Shown in pieces: positions 20,582 through 30,436 of a stretch of 64,000 nucleotides of DNA (positions are counted from its first letter, which is position 1; every line of letters starts with the position of its first letter). This DNA is from Tetramitus jugosus (lineage: Eukaryota > Heterolobosea > Eutetramitea > Acrasida > Vahlkampfiidae): positions 310,001 through 374,000 of the forward strand of contig OW569385.1 of the NCBI GenBank assembly GCA_937625935.1, given 5' to 3'. The position numbers were made by a program, and so were the translations under genes. The notes under the pieces were generated by a model. The model was not told the origin of the DNA. It saw only the letters and a list, made by a program, of their open reading frames with translations, and ran no database searches.

Positions 20582-22048
20582 TCAACGCCATCTTCTTGTA
20601 GTTGGCTTTAGCTCTTCGGTTCCACCCTTTTGGCTTGTTCGAGTCGAGAGGTGTGGTGCTTGTGTTACTTCTTCTGTGGTCTGATTCTTAAATCTCCTTC
20701 GAGTTCGAGGAAGTTGGGGTTGATCAATAAAAGACCAGCGAGAGTTTTTCACTGGTTCTGAGCCTGAAGCTATTTGCGGTTGAGTTTTGGCAGTGACTTT
20801 TTCCTGTTGGAAAACCTTTGGCTGCACCGATACAAATTCTTTTGCTGGGGGCTTCTCTCCCACTAAGCCAAATAGTAAATCTTGATTTAAACGTAATTCA
20901 AATTTGAATACATCCTCTAGTAACTCACACACAACTTCATATGTCGGTGCTGCTAGTCCAGTCAAGATCGTGTACAAGTCACTTAGGTTATCCTTCTCTG
21001 CTGCTGTCAACCTGGATCCTCTATTATCATAATATTTTTTGAGTTCACTCAATTCCTCTAATGCTTGGCCAAAGTTATGGTAGAGAGCAGTAGTGATAAT
21101 TGAGTCTATGTAGTGTTGTCCTGTTCTGGTCTTGTCTGATTCGAGATACTTGCCCAATCTCTCTTTTGGAAGGTAATGATAGGTTGTAATGATTTGTGAA
21201 TATGAAGATGCTTTCGATGACTCTTGTCTGATGGATGGCCGGGAGATTACAATCAGCTTACCATTTGTACTTTTGGTGAGGCCGCTAGAGAGTACCTTCG
21301 TACCATACTTGAGGCATTTTTGGATCTCGTTCTCATCGATCCCTCGTTCTTTCATACGGGTTTTGGCGTGATCTGTCAGATCAAGATTGATCTTATCGGT
21401 GGAAACAGAACTGAAGGACATTGAGCTGCTCATCTCAGAATCCTTTTGAGGTGGCAACACAAAACTGGGTTTTTTGCACGCCTTTTGTTTTTTGTTGTAC
21501 AGTTCACAAAAACTCATGACAGAACGGGTCACCCCATTGGTCAATCCTTTTCTCTCCGCCTCACTGAATAATTGTAAAACTAATACGTCGTTACGTCCAC
21601 CTTCATTATCAATCAGATAACTAAAAATGAGACATGTATAATCTCTGTCTGTATGTGAATCGACCCTGTCAAAGTATTGCTGAGCTATTGATGCACATGG
21701 TGCATAACGAATCATAGCGTTCAATGCTCTTGCGATATTTTCTTTGGCATCCTTCATGCGATCTTCGTCCGAAGCTAATATCATCTTTTCGCTTTCAAAT
21801 TGTTCCAGCATTTCGTCCAATATAGCACCAGCGTTGACAAATGAGCCATACTTTGCTTCACTCCAGACAAAAAACTTGAAATCTTTGTAGGAGTGCTCTT
21901 TCATCAAATGAAAGGTTTTGCTTGAGCGATACTTGGGCTCTAGAAAAAAACTTTCAAGGGCTTCATCATCAAATTTGCTTAGTAAACCTCTCAATTTTTG
22001 TAAATTAGGAGAGTTGTCGTCCTTGGTTTCAAGAGAAGTGTTCTCCAT
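20582..22048 (-). CDS. Unknown helical protein with a DUF4258-like domain
   Basis: Single exon, 488 residues, ATG at 22048. Residues 1-190 are predicted mostly helical (LQKLRGLLSKFDDEALESFF), somewhat like helical-repeat proteins. Residues about 222-292 match the DUF4258 pattern: LTDHAKTRMKERGIDENEIQ, then KCLKYGT, then GKLIVISR and SQIITTYHY (HA..RM.ERGI...V...G pattern). A second helical region follows, and an Arg-rich disordered tail (RTRRRFKNQTTE). DUF4258 is mainly known from small bacterial proteins of uncertain function; embedding in a large eukaryotic protein is unusual. It is divergently transcribed from CFAP210 over 368 bp. Function unknown. Confidence 0.68.
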   Translation of the reverse strand: MENTSLETKDDNSPNLQKLRGLLSKFDDEALESFFLEPKYRSSKTFHLMKEHSYKDFKFFVWSEAKYGSFVNAGAILDEMLEQFESEKMILASDEDRMKDAKENIARALNAMIRYAPCASIAQQYFDRVDSHTDRDYTCLIFSYLIDNEGGRNDVLVLQLFSEAERKGLTNGVTRSVMSFCELYNKKQKACKKPSFVLPPQKDSEMSSSMSFSSVSTDKINLDLTDHAKTRMKERGIDENEIQKCLKYGTKVLSSGLTKSTNGKLIVISRPSIRQESSKASSYSQIITTYHYLPKERLGKYLESDKTRTGQHYIDSIITTALYHNFGQALEELSELKKYYDNRGSRLTAAEKDNLSDLYTILTGLAAPTYEVVCELLEDVFKFELRLNQDLLFGLVGEKPPAKEFVSVQPKVFQQEKVTAKTQPQIASGSEPVKNSRWSFIDQPQLPRTRRRFKNQTTEEVTQAPHLSTRTSQKGGTEELKPTTRRWR

Positions 22049-22416
22049 TTTTCTTTTTTTCTGCTCCTGTCAATCAACCAGCGAAATTTGCTGTTCTTTT
22101 CCGTCAAGGGGATTGTAAAAAAGTCGCAGAAATGACGAACTTGATGTTTCGTTTGTGGCTTCTTCAACGTCACCTGTCCAAGCCTAAGTCCTGCTTCCTC
22201 ATCAGAGTGGTCATCAGACAACAACAAATCCGTGCTTGAAGGATTCAGAAGTCAAAGTTGGCTGTTGTTCGTTGGACAGATTGAATGGCTGCGTTCATGC
22301 ATCCTTGGTCGGAGTTGAGCCGGAGAACTGGTGATGCTTCTACGGCTTTTGTTTCGCGGTTTGCGAAAAGAAAAGTTAAAGTAACGGACTGACAGACCAC
22401 CATTAGTAAGATAAAT
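22049..22416. other. Divergent promoter region, 368 bp
   Basis: Between the starts of the DUF4258-like gene and CFAP210. A plus frame from ATG 22299 (MHPWSELSRRTGDAST...) could join CFAP210 in phase over a 48 nt GT-AG intron and replace its first four residues. A competing minus frame covers 22227-22049. Neither is strong enough to change the models. Confidence 0.4.
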
Positions 22417-23802
22417 ATGATGAGGCAGAATATAGTAGTGATTCCAAAGTCTGAATTGGACCGAATCAAGAAAAATGCAGACATATTAAATGACTCAGAG
22501 AAGCGGAAACAGGAAGAACGATTGAAATTGAGAGAACAATCTCAAGCGAGAGTTGCGAATTGGACAAATACGATTGATGGTCAGCGAACACTGAAGCAAA
22601 AGGAAAGAGAAGAAAGATTACAAAAAGAAGAAGAAGAGAGAAGAAGAATAGATGAAGAAGAAGCTGCTTTTCAAGCTGAAGAACGCAGAAAACAAATTGA
22701 AAGAGCAAACAAGTTATTGTTTCAGGAGAATGATCGAGTAAAGCGATTTAACAGTCAGGTACTAATGGCAGAGGTCCTTAGAGAGAGAAAACAACAGTTG
22801 GATGTCAGGGGAAAGAGAGAAGAGTATGAACGGATGCATGATCAGGAATGGATGAGTTATCAGGAGCAACAAGTAAGAAGACAACAAGAAGCACACGCAA
22901 TTGTAGTTGAAGAGAACAAGAAAAGAGCTCAAGAGATTCAAGACCATCAAAAGAAACAAATCTACGAACAATTGGGTGAACGACGGAAGATAGTGAGCCA
23001 ACAAGAGATGGAGAGGAAACAATTGTTAAAGAAAACCGAGGCCGAGATTCACAGGGAGAAAGAAAGGATGATAGAAAGAAGAAAAAAGGAAATTGAATAT
23101 TCAAAGGGGCACCTAGTTCATCAACAGCAAGTAAGAGAAAGGGAAGAGGAAGCTCGGATGAAGCAACACGAAGAAGAGAACAAGAATAGAGAATTCATAA
23201 ACCTCAAAGAGACTCTCAATGAAGAGCATTCAAGAAGAGAGAAACAGCGGTTCGAAGAGAAATTGAGAGTTAAGCAACGATTAATAGATCGGCAATCGAA
23301 AATGATCAAGGATAATAGACAAGAAGAGGAAGATCGGTTAAGAAAGCATCAAGAATTAATGGATCAGAAGGAAAGAGAAAGAGAAGAAAATGAAACTATT
23401 CAAAGAAAGAAAACAATAGAAGCCATCAAGAGCAGTCGAGCACGACAACTTCAACACAAGGACACATTGAAAGCACTGGAAGCTAGAGAAAAGGAGTTCT
23501 TTAATCACCAGTGGCGAGATCGAAATGAGATGTTAGCTCTTGAAGACGCCATTGAAAGACAGAATCAAGTCTTGAAGGCTGTTTCGATCCAAGACACACA
23601 GAAGCAACAAATGAAAGAGAAGAGAAAGATTGAAAAGGCCGAGAAGCGAAGAACAATGAGAGAGGGCAAGCTGATGCAAAAGGCAATGGCACAAGAGGAA
23701 CGACAATTTAAGAAGTATGTAGAGGACGTTGTGAAAGAATATGAAGATGTGCAAGAGCCAATAATATCTTTCCTCAAGAAGAACCAAAAAACACGGCTGT
23801 AA
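22417..23802 (+). CDS. CFAP210: Cilia- and flagella-associated protein 210 (CCDC173)
   Basis: Single exon, 461 residues of nearly continuous Arg/Glu/Lys/Gln coiled coil. The N-terminus is diagnostic: NIVVIPKSELDRIKKNAD, then ARVANWTNTIDGQRTLKQKE, then a RKQIERANKLLFQENDRVKR block, paralleling CFAP210 (VIxxSEWERI, WxNTxxGQR, IERAKKxxxxxxDRVK). CFAP210 belongs to the trichoplein/TPH-like microtubule inner proteins that lie inside the A-tubule of doublet microtubules in motile cilia. Its presence implies a flagellated stage. Two ATGs (22417, 22420) are adjacent; either may be used. It converges on SmF. Confidence 0.82.
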   Translation: MMRQNIVVIPKSELDRIKKNADILNDSEKRKQEERLKLREQSQARVANWTNTIDGQRTLKQKEREERLQKEEEERRRIDEEEAAFQAEERRKQIERANKLLFQENDRVKRFNSQVLMAEVLRERKQQLDVRGKREEYERMHDQEWMSYQEQQVRRQQEAHAIVVEENKKRAQEIQDHQKKQIYEQLGERRKIVSQQEMERKQLLKKTEAEIHREKERMIERRKKEIEYSKGHLVHQQQVREREEEARMKQHEEENKNREFINLKETLNEEHSRREKQRFEEKLRVKQRLIDRQSKMIKDNRQEEEDRLRKHQELMDQKEREREENETIQRKKTIEAIKSSRARQLQHKDTLKALEAREKEFFNHQWRDRNEMLALEDAIERQNQVLKAVSIQDTQKQQMKEKRKIEKAEKRRTMREGKLMQKAMAQEERQFKKYVEDVVKEYEDVQEPIISFLKKNQKTRL

Positions 23803-24196
23803 TAGTCATCGACATCCATTCTCACTCAAACCAAGCAATCTCATTCAACAATGTAACATGCAACCTCTATTTGAAATTCTATTTGGTTGTTTTTATTGCT
23901 TTCACTGTACAATAGCTCAATAATACATGAGTGTGAGATGAATGTGCACACAAACACACATTAACCACACGCGCATTTCACATTCATTTGTTTCGTGTCA
24001 TTGGATCTCTCATGAGTTGTTTTGATCTTCACACAGAAACAAACCCACGTGCACTCTCTTTGCTCTCTATCTCTCGATATGCATCAGTCTGTTTTTTTTT
24101 TCATGATCGCTCTCTAAAACTCCAAAAACGATAAAATTCATCATCATCATAATCATCACCGCGACACGTGAACACAGAAAACAGACATTTCATTTT
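23803..24196. other. Convergent intergenic region, 394 bp
   Basis: 3' flanks of CFAP210 and SmF. AT-rich with poly-T and a CA-rich stretch (ACACAAACACACATTAACC near 23950). No coding frame, RNA gene or strong repeat seen. Confidence 0.5.
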
Positions 24197-24583
24197 TCAC
24201 TCTGCCATCTGTTGATCATGATCACCAGTAGTAGACTCACCATTATGACTATCCATCGTATCACTCATACGTTGTTGATCATCACCACCACCACCACCAT
24301 TCTCTTCTTCTTCTTCTTCTTCTTCCAATTGTTTCAAATAGAGAACGTTGTTGCATCGAATAAACACTGAACCAAGATTACCAGAACATACACCATTGAT
24401 CCATTCCTCAGTATTCGCCAATTGAAGATTCATATAAGTGTCAACAGAAGCGAGATATCCTCTGTATTCCATTCCCCATTTGAGTTTGACTAGAATGAGT
24501 TTTCCTGCGAGACTATTGAGGAAGGGTTTAGGGTTGACTAGGCGCTCTAGGAATTGTTGTTGGTTAGGGTTGGCAAAGGACAT
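24197..24583 (-). CDS. SNRPF: Spliceosomal Sm protein F
   Basis: Single exon, 128 residues. Residues about 17-88 are a full Sm fold: [41 protein letters not shown], then [11 protein letters not shown]. This is nearly identical in pattern to human SmF (NPKPFLN, KWGMEYxGYL, MNxQLANTEE, IRCNNVLYI). It sits in the heptameric ring on U1, U2, U4 and U5 snRNAs. Compared with the usual 86 residues it has a short Gln-rich N-terminal extension and an acidic/Gly/His tail ([16 protein letters not shown]). ATG 24583 lies 172 bp from the divergent TPR gene. Confidence 0.95.
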   Translation of the reverse strand: MSFANPNQQQFLERLVNPKPFLNSLAGKLILVKLKWGMEYRGYLASVDTYMNLQLANTEEWINGVCSGNLGSVFIRCNNVLYLKQLEEEEEEEENGGGGGDDQQRMSDTMDSHNGESTTGDHDQQMAE

Positions 24584-24755
24584 GAATGTTTGTTTTTTGT
24601 TGTTGTTGAGAGTTGATCAATTTTTGTTTGTGTGGATTTTTTTTGGGAGCGAAATGAACGGTGAAGCAATGTCGTTGAACCTGCGCAGTTTTATAGGTTT
24701 TTCCGATGTTTGAAAAAACAAAAACAATTTTTCACAAAAGCAAAAATTGAACATT

Positions 24756-26582
24756 ATGATGATGAAGCGATTTTTGGTGTCAGCTGCTGCTGCACAGAGC
24801 AAGAATCAATCGATCAAACTCGTTCGCAACAGAACTTCCTTCCTCACCACTCCTTCACTCTCATTCTCTCACATGATGATGGTGAACAACAACAACAATA
24901 ATCATATGTTTGTTCAACATGAGCAACAACTCTCTCAATTCCATCACAATCGTGTTCACCTTCAAAATGAATCTCAACAGGAAGAAAGCGGAGAAATAGA
25001 GGCACCCGCCAAAAAACGCGCCGCTAGAAAACAATCTACGACAGCGCCAAAAAAAAGAGCAAGCTCAAAAAAGAATGAGTCAGGATTGGCTGAGAATGAA
25101 CGTGAAATTTCAGATGATGAACTGTTTGAGCACAAGTGGCAGATTCAAGTCGAAGCAAAGGAGCTTCTCACTCAAGAAAACTATAATCATGCGTTTCCAA
25201 TGCTATACGAATGGTACAATTTCATACATAAGCCAATGAGTAAGAGAGAAGATGTTTTGAGTGAGTTGTACAAGAGGGATTTGAGACATGTGTTGACTGA
25301 TGCTCTATTGTTGGGATTCTTTGCTCAGTGCTACTGTGTTTATGAGGACAAGGAGCAGACAAAGAAGGCCAAGCCATTGTTCAGAAAGAGCTTCGAATTG
25401 CTTGATCAATACATGCAACGAAGAGCAGAGATTGATCGAGTTGGTGGAGAGGAAGCTCAAAAATTGAGTTCATTCATGGACAGTGATCTAGAGAGAAGAG
25501 GATTGAATCGTACGAGAGGTGTCTTGAACACTTATGCTGGATTCCTGTGGTTGAAATCGGATACTTACTCTACGGCAGAAAAGTACTTGTTGAAGGCTGC
25601 AGCAGAGGACAAGGAATCTGTCTTTATTTTCCATCGTTTGGCTCACTATAATAGAGATCGCGGTGATTATACGAGAGCTGGAAAGTTTTATGAATTAGCA
25701 ATTCAGAGAATGAACAATGCTACATTGATTGGAGAGTATGGATCTTTCTTGTTCTCCTATCCAAGAAAGTATGAGAAGGCGGTTGAGATGTTTGAGCGTG
25801 CATTGAAGCTGAATCCAACACATCCTGATGTGTTGATTGCCTATGCTTCCTACTATGTTCAACTAGAGAAGTTTGATAAGGCGATTGAGTTGTTGCTCAG
25901 AGCTTTGCACGAGAAGAATATTGATCCTAGACCTGCCAGCATGCTCGGAACAGTGTACGTACTGATGAGTCAATATGAAAAGGCAAGACAAGCATTTACT
26001 CAAGCAAAATCATTGGGAGGATACATGAGCTATAAGCAAACTTCTCATTTTGCGATTGCAGAGTACCAGTGCGGAAATGTCAACGAAGCAAAGAATTTGT
26101 TTGAACAGGCATTCAAGTTGCATGATGCCGAGAAACCTGCGCGTCAAAGCGCCGGAGAGCCCGTGGAAGATGTAACCATGCTTGTTCGCTATGCTCAGCT
26201 GCTGTTTGATTCCTTCAAAAAGTACACAGATGCTCGTTTGCTTTTGGAGCGAGCAATGGCTGCTGATCCAACATTCCCAGATGCTCACTTCCTTTATGCT
26301 CTGCTAATGACCAAATTGCAGGAATTTGAGAAGGCTGATGAACACTTTGGAATATTGATCGCAGTTGAACCAAACGGAGATTATGTCAAGGGCGTCCTGT
26401 TGAAGACACATCTCGCCTGGTACATTGACTACCTGATCAACGACAAGAAGCAACCAGAGGCTGCAACTCCACATATCAAAAGACTATTGAAGCTTATCCA
26501 AGATTTTCCAAATGAGAACCAAGACAGCGACATGCTAGAAGATCTGGAAGAGCATAAGTCTGCTCATCCTAACCTGTTCTAA
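24756..26582 (+). CDS. TPR-repeat protein of unknown role
   Basis: Single exon, 608 residues; first ATG of a run of three at 24756. The N-terminus is Ser/Thr/Gln/His-rich; KKRAARKQSTTAPKKRASSK (about 85-105) looks like a nuclear localisation signal. From about 220 on, at least eight TPR-like helix pairs are visible: YSTAEKYLLKAAAEDKESVF, YTRAGKFYELAIQRM, YEKAVEMFERALKLNPTHPD, FDKAIELLLRALHEKN, YEKARQAFTQAKSLG, NEAKNLFEQAFKLHD, YTDARLLLERAMAADPTFPD and FEKADEHFGILIAVEPNGD. TPRs are protein-binding scaffolds. Nothing identifies the complex. Confidence 0.75.
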   Translation: MMMKRFLVSAAAAQSKNQSIKLVRNRTSFLTTPSLSFSHMMMVNNNNNNHMFVQHEQQLSQFHHNRVHLQNESQQEESGEIEAPAKKRAARKQSTTAPKKRASSKKNESGLAENEREISDDELFEHKWQIQVEAKELLTQENYNHAFPMLYEWYNFIHKPMSKREDVLSELYKRDLRHVLTDALLLGFFAQCYCVYEDKEQTKKAKPLFRKSFELLDQYMQRRAEIDRVGGEEAQKLSSFMDSDLERRGLNRTRGVLNTYAGFLWLKSDTYSTAEKYLLKAAAEDKESVFIFHRLAHYNRDRGDYTRAGKFYELAIQRMNNATLIGEYGSFLFSYPRKYEKAVEMFERALKLNPTHPDVLIAYASYYVQLEKFDKAIELLLRALHEKNIDPRPASMLGTVYVLMSQYEKARQAFTQAKSLGGYMSYKQTSHFAIAEYQCGNVNEAKNLFEQAFKLHDAEKPARQSAGEPVEDVTMLVRYAQLLFDSFKKYTDARLLLERAMAADPTFPDAHFLYALLMTKLQEFEKADEHFGILIAVEPNGDYVKGVLLKTHLAWYIDYLINDKKQPEAATPHIKRLLKLIQDFPNENQDSDMLEDLEEHKSAHPNLF

Positions 26583-26754
26583 TCCGGATTGTGTTTAGCA
26601 CCATATGAATAAATCTCCAACCAGCATCCAACGTGTTTATTAGAGGAAGGAGCTGTCAAATCTCCCTTTGATTCTCCGAATTCATTGCCCGTGTCGCACC
26701 GTCGGAAGAAGGTTTTCATGAGGTCACTCGAACATCGTCAACAAATAAGAAAGA

Positions 26755-29700
26755 ATGACCACACCCGTAAACAATAGTGATAATGTTGATATCACTGGCA
26801 ACACCAATACCGAACAACAACAACCCAACAATAACAATAATACCAATGAACAACCAACAACACAAGCAGCAACTAACCAAGAATACTTGCCATCCTCTTC
26901 TTCTTCCCCTCTGCCTCAAGTCGTGCTCGATTCCAAAGCTTTGAATCAAATGCCCGCCAACTCTCGCCAGAGTATTTGGGTTAGCTCTCATCCACTGACA
27001 CAACCACCGTCATCTGAACAAATTTCACAACAACCAACAACAACAACAACCAAAACAACAAGGATATCTTCGACAAGAGCAATGAACAATAACAACAAAA
27101 AAAATATTGGTCACCATCATCATCATCATCCGTCATCCTCGTTATCTGTTGATACGACAATGATGATGAGACCTCAACAACAACAACATCATCATTCCAA
27201 GAGTCAAAGTGTACCTTCTTCACCCATTCATTCCACAACAACATCATCATTTAACAACTCATCATCAGTCTCACTTCCCTCTTCACCTACTGCCACTCCT
27301 ACTACAACTACTACAACTACAACTACGACTACGACACCTGCTTCTTCTACGACTACTACTACTAATTCTCAACAAGCTCAAAAACAAAAACAGTCATCTT
27401 CATCTTCATCATCATCAGCTTCACAACAACAACAACAACAACAACAAAAAGAAGAAAAAAAGTATAGTGACTACTTGTATGGTGCTATACCCACCATTGT
27501 ACAAAATACGACTCAACAACAAAATGGTCTCGAAGCCATTATTCAATACTTTAATCATCGATCTCAACTGGAGAATGACTATAGCTTGGAATTGAAAAAA
27601 ATGAGTCAATCTTTTTCACTGGGTGGTGCACCACTCACGAATAGTAACAATAATGCAAATTCAACGAGTCATGATCATGCTTCTTCGACTACAACAACAA
27701 CATCAACATCAGCAGCAACATCAGCAACTGCAGCAACATCAATGGGATTTACAGGTCAATTGGCTCAAGTAGTCAACGGAATGAAGAATATGAGTGAACG
27801 ATTGTCATTGAGACATTCGAATTTTTCAAAAGACATTCAATTTTGCATGTGTGGACCACTGACTGACTTTAACAATGATTTGGGAGTGTCCAAGAAGCGA
27901 TTATTGAATGCGGCGCAACAATTGGACAAGGATTTGATGATTGGATTGAATGCAGTGGAAAAAAATAAGCATAGACAGCATAGAGTAGCCAAGGAAGCAG
28001 AAGATACGATCATCAAGGCACAAAAGGCCATTCAGAAGGCAATGAGCTCAAACAATGGTGATGAAGAGTTCAATGACTGCACAAAATTGTCATCCTCTCC
28101 CTCGACGACAAACAGTACAATGTTCCACTATGAGAACAACAAGTGGAAGCAAATGACTGAAAAGGCGGTCAGAGATGCAAAAATTGCAGATATGCAATAT
28201 TCGGACACTGTGACGCAAATGCGACTCTATCAGCAGAGATTCAAGGATGACATGGGCAATATTTTGAACAGTTTTCAGAGCAATGACATACAGTTGCTTC
28301 AAATATGCAAAACATTTTTGAATCATTACATTTCGTTTGAGGAGCAATTGGTTCGTGACTTTCAAAAGGATTTGGAAGTTTTGAGAAATGCAGTCAATCA
28401 AATTGACGTATCAGAAACGGTTGATCAATTTATAGTGGCCAATCAAACCAATCAAAGAGCACCTGATTTGATACCGTATGAGCCTTACCTGTCACCCTAT
28501 TTGAACTCGAATCGAAAGGATGATGTGCCCAGCTCACAAAGCTATTCATCTTCTCCAAGCAACAATTCAAGCTCTGTTAGTCATCACGGTTCCTTCAGTT
28601 CTCCATCCAAGTCAGGACCGATCGTCAAGCCACAAAAGCCGCGTGGCCTATCAACTACCTCCTCCACGCGGGAGAACACCTTTGTGATACCGACTCGCAA
28701 ATCAACAAGGTCAAATGCTGAACTCTCTGCTGCCATGAACAATGCAAACAACCCAAATAATGGTGCCATACCAAGCAAGGGTCAACGACTTCAGAAATGG
28801 TTCCACAATTTCACCAACAATCAACTCAAGTTATTGCCTAGGAGTGCTCCCGATGGCGATGCGTTTGAAACAATGCATGAAGTAATGCTGACAAAGCCTT
28901 CGAGGCCATTGCCTCCACTTCCCACAGAAGAACAAGATGACCTTCCAACCAATCCGACAACAACGGAAACAATGTCAAGCAGCATCGCTTCGGCGTCGCT
29001 TGATGCAACGACCAATACTGATACCACTTCTGATGTTTCATCAACTGCAACTTCCAATACAGCAGAGGATAAGAAAGAGGCAGACCTTGGTGGTATCAAT
29101 GCGGAAGATCAGCAACTATTGAAAGATATCATGTCCAACTTTGATGATCAGGAGTTCCGGAGAGATCGGCTCGATATTCAAGAAGTGAAAGCCTATGAAG
29201 CGTTACTGACTCGCGTGTTTGCGATTGGAGAACTGAGTGAAGAAGATCAAGATGAGCTTGTAACTCAGGTGAACGAGCTCTCCGACAAATTAGAGCTGCC
29301 TGCTTCGATGGGCACCCGGTTGGCTCTGGCTATGGCTATGAACCATATTCGTGCTGATCCTTGTATAGAAAATGCCAAGGCATTTACCATTGTTGCTCAA
29401 CTTGTGACCACTGCCATGGAGAGGTCGCATGAGTACGGTGATGCCAATGTTGGTCGACTATTTTTGAACATGAGTCAAACATTTTATAGAAAGAAGAGAA
29501 ATGGAAGTGAAGAGACACAAGAGTACTTACAGCAGTACCTACGAGATTTGCTCGTCTGGAAGGATATTCGATTTTGGGAGGGTGCCTTCTTTGATGCACT
29601 AAGTTATGAGAGAAAGAAGAGTGAATGGAATGCTCAGAAAAAGTGGCGCTATTTGGACAAGGAGCAACGAGCAGAAGTAGTGGTCCAACACGAGAATATG

Positions 29701-30129
29701 GTGTTTGGTCTGCTTGGATCCTTTGCGTTCAACATGTTGAACATGGGTGTTGCGGTGCAGGATTGTAGACTCTTCATGGAAAAGATGTGCATGATCAACT
29801 CACTCAAGGACGAGTACACAGAGTTGCTGATGAACAATATTGATACAACATACATTGCCATTAGGGCAGCAGAGGAGACCCCTTCGTCGTCTGCTTCATC
29901 AAACACTCGAGGTCGAACAGTTTCCATGCCCACAGTGCCAAGAAGTCCTGCACGGCCGCGAGCCAACGCAAATATACTGGTGGAGGAAGAGAACCAGACA
30001 GTGTATCTATCGGATTCTGAGACCAACTCTGATGAATTTGACTCGAATGGGAGCTTCGTAGCAAGCAGCAGTTTTGTGTTTCCCTCGTTCAAAGAAAACT
30101 ATTTCCAACCAAACACTCGGGCAACATAG
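26755..30129 (+). CDS. F-BAR protein with C-terminal SBF2/KIAA0513-like helical domain
   Basis: Single exon, 1124 residues. Residues 1-230 are Thr/Ser/Gln/His low complexity (long Thr runs, HHHHHHH). About 232-560 is an F-BAR module: SDYLYGAIPTIVQNTTQQQN, LEAIIQYFNHRSQLENDYSL, a central FSKDIQFCMCGPLTDF block and TVTQMRLYQQRFKDDMGNIL, with a disordered insert (about 295-325). About 560-780 is Ser/Pro/Thr linker with a proline stretch (RPLPPLP). About 783-1040 is a helical domain with VRLALAMAMN-like helices, WEGAFFDAL and VFGLLGSFAFNMLNMGV, resembling the SBF2/KIAA0513-type domain; this second call is weaker. F-BAR proteins bend membranes at endocytic or phagocytic cups and link to actin. ATG 26755 is the first in frame. 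Confidence 0.78.
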   Translation: MTTPVNNSDNVDITGNTNTEQQQPNNNNNTNEQPTTQAATNQEYLPSSSSSPLPQVVLDSKALNQMPANSRQSIWVSSHPLTQPPSSEQISQQPTTTTTKTTRISSTRAMNNNNKKNIGHHHHHHPSSSLSVDTTMMMRPQQQQHHHSKSQSVPSSPIHSTTTSSFNNSSSVSLPSSPTATPTTTTTTTTTTTTPASSTTTTTNSQQAQKQKQSSSSSSSSASQQQQQQQQKEEKKYSDYLYGAIPTIVQNTTQQQNGLEAIIQYFNHRSQLENDYSLELKKMSQSFSLGGAPLTNSNNNANSTSHDHASSTTTTTSTSAATSATAATSMGFTGQLAQVVNGMKNMSERLSLRHSNFSKDIQFCMCGPLTDFNNDLGVSKKRLLNAAQQLDKDLMIGLNAVEKNKHRQHRVAKEAEDTIIKAQKAIQKAMSSNNGDEEFNDCTKLSSSPSTTNSTMFHYENNKWKQMTEKAVRDAKIADMQYSDTVTQMRLYQQRFKDDMGNILNSFQSNDIQLLQICKTFLNHYISFEEQLVRDFQKDLEVLRNAVNQIDVSETVDQFIVANQTNQRAPDLIPYEPYLSPYLNSNRKDDVPSSQSYSSSPSNNSSSVSHHGSFSSPSKSGPIVKPQKPRGLSTTSSTRENTFVIPTRKSTRSNAELSAAMNNANNPNNGAIPSKGQRLQKWFHNFTNNQLKLLPRSAPDGDAFETMHEVMLTKPSRPLPPLPTEEQDDLPTNPTTTETMSSSIASASLDATTNTDTTSDVSSTATSNTAEDKKEADLGGINAEDQQLLKDIMSNFDDQEFRRDRLDIQEVKAYEALLTRVFAIGELSEEDQDELVTQVNELSDKLELPASMGTRLALAMAMNHIRADPCIENAKAFTIVAQLVTTAMERSHEYGDANVGRLFLNMSQTFYRKKRNGSEETQEYLQQYLRDLLVWKDIRFWEGAFFDALSYERKKSEWNAQKKWRYLDKEQRAEVVVQHENMVFGLLGSFAFNMLNMGVAVQDCRLFMEKMCMINSLKDEYTELLMNNIDTTYIAIRAAEETPSSSASSNTRGRTVSMPTVPRSPARPRANANILVEEENQTVYLSDSETNSDEFDSNGSFVASSSFVFPSFKENYFQPNTRAT

Positions 30130-30436
30130 AGCAACACAAGTCCTCATAACAACAAAAACTAATGTAATATTTCATCCGCAACGTGAAGAGCTGGCCCAAT
30201 TTACTTTTCATTTCCGTCAATTCCACATTTTCCGGGTGTATTGTAAATACAAAATATTCCGCCAATTCCTTCCATCTGCAGAAAAATGGTTAGGTTCTGT
30301 GTTGGAACTTCAAACAGTCTTGTCAGCAACCTATAAAAGGCGTCTTGCTCCTATCCAGACAAAAAAAATTCGCCAAACCGAACTCCAAAAAACCATCACA
30401 AACACACCTGTATATAATTTACATAACAAAAAAGTC
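30130..30436. other. Promoter and 5' leader of the p62-like gene, 307 bp
   Basis: Open in the plus frame but without ATG before 30437, and composition changes to AT-rich untranslated sequence. Carries the TATA-like element listed separately. Confidence 0.5.
30332..30338 (+). promoter_or_regulatory. TATA-box-like element
   Basis: TATAAAA followed by GG, in the context CCTATAAAAGGCG, 99 bp upstream of ATG 30437. It is close to the metazoan consensus and the clearest core-promoter motif seen in the window. Confidence 0.4.

Noticed and set aside
27296-27460. CRISPR-like or tandem DNA repeat in the Thr/Ser/Gln region
   Set aside because: Codon-level homopolymer repeats inside a coding frame, with no spacer structure; typical of this kind of genome.
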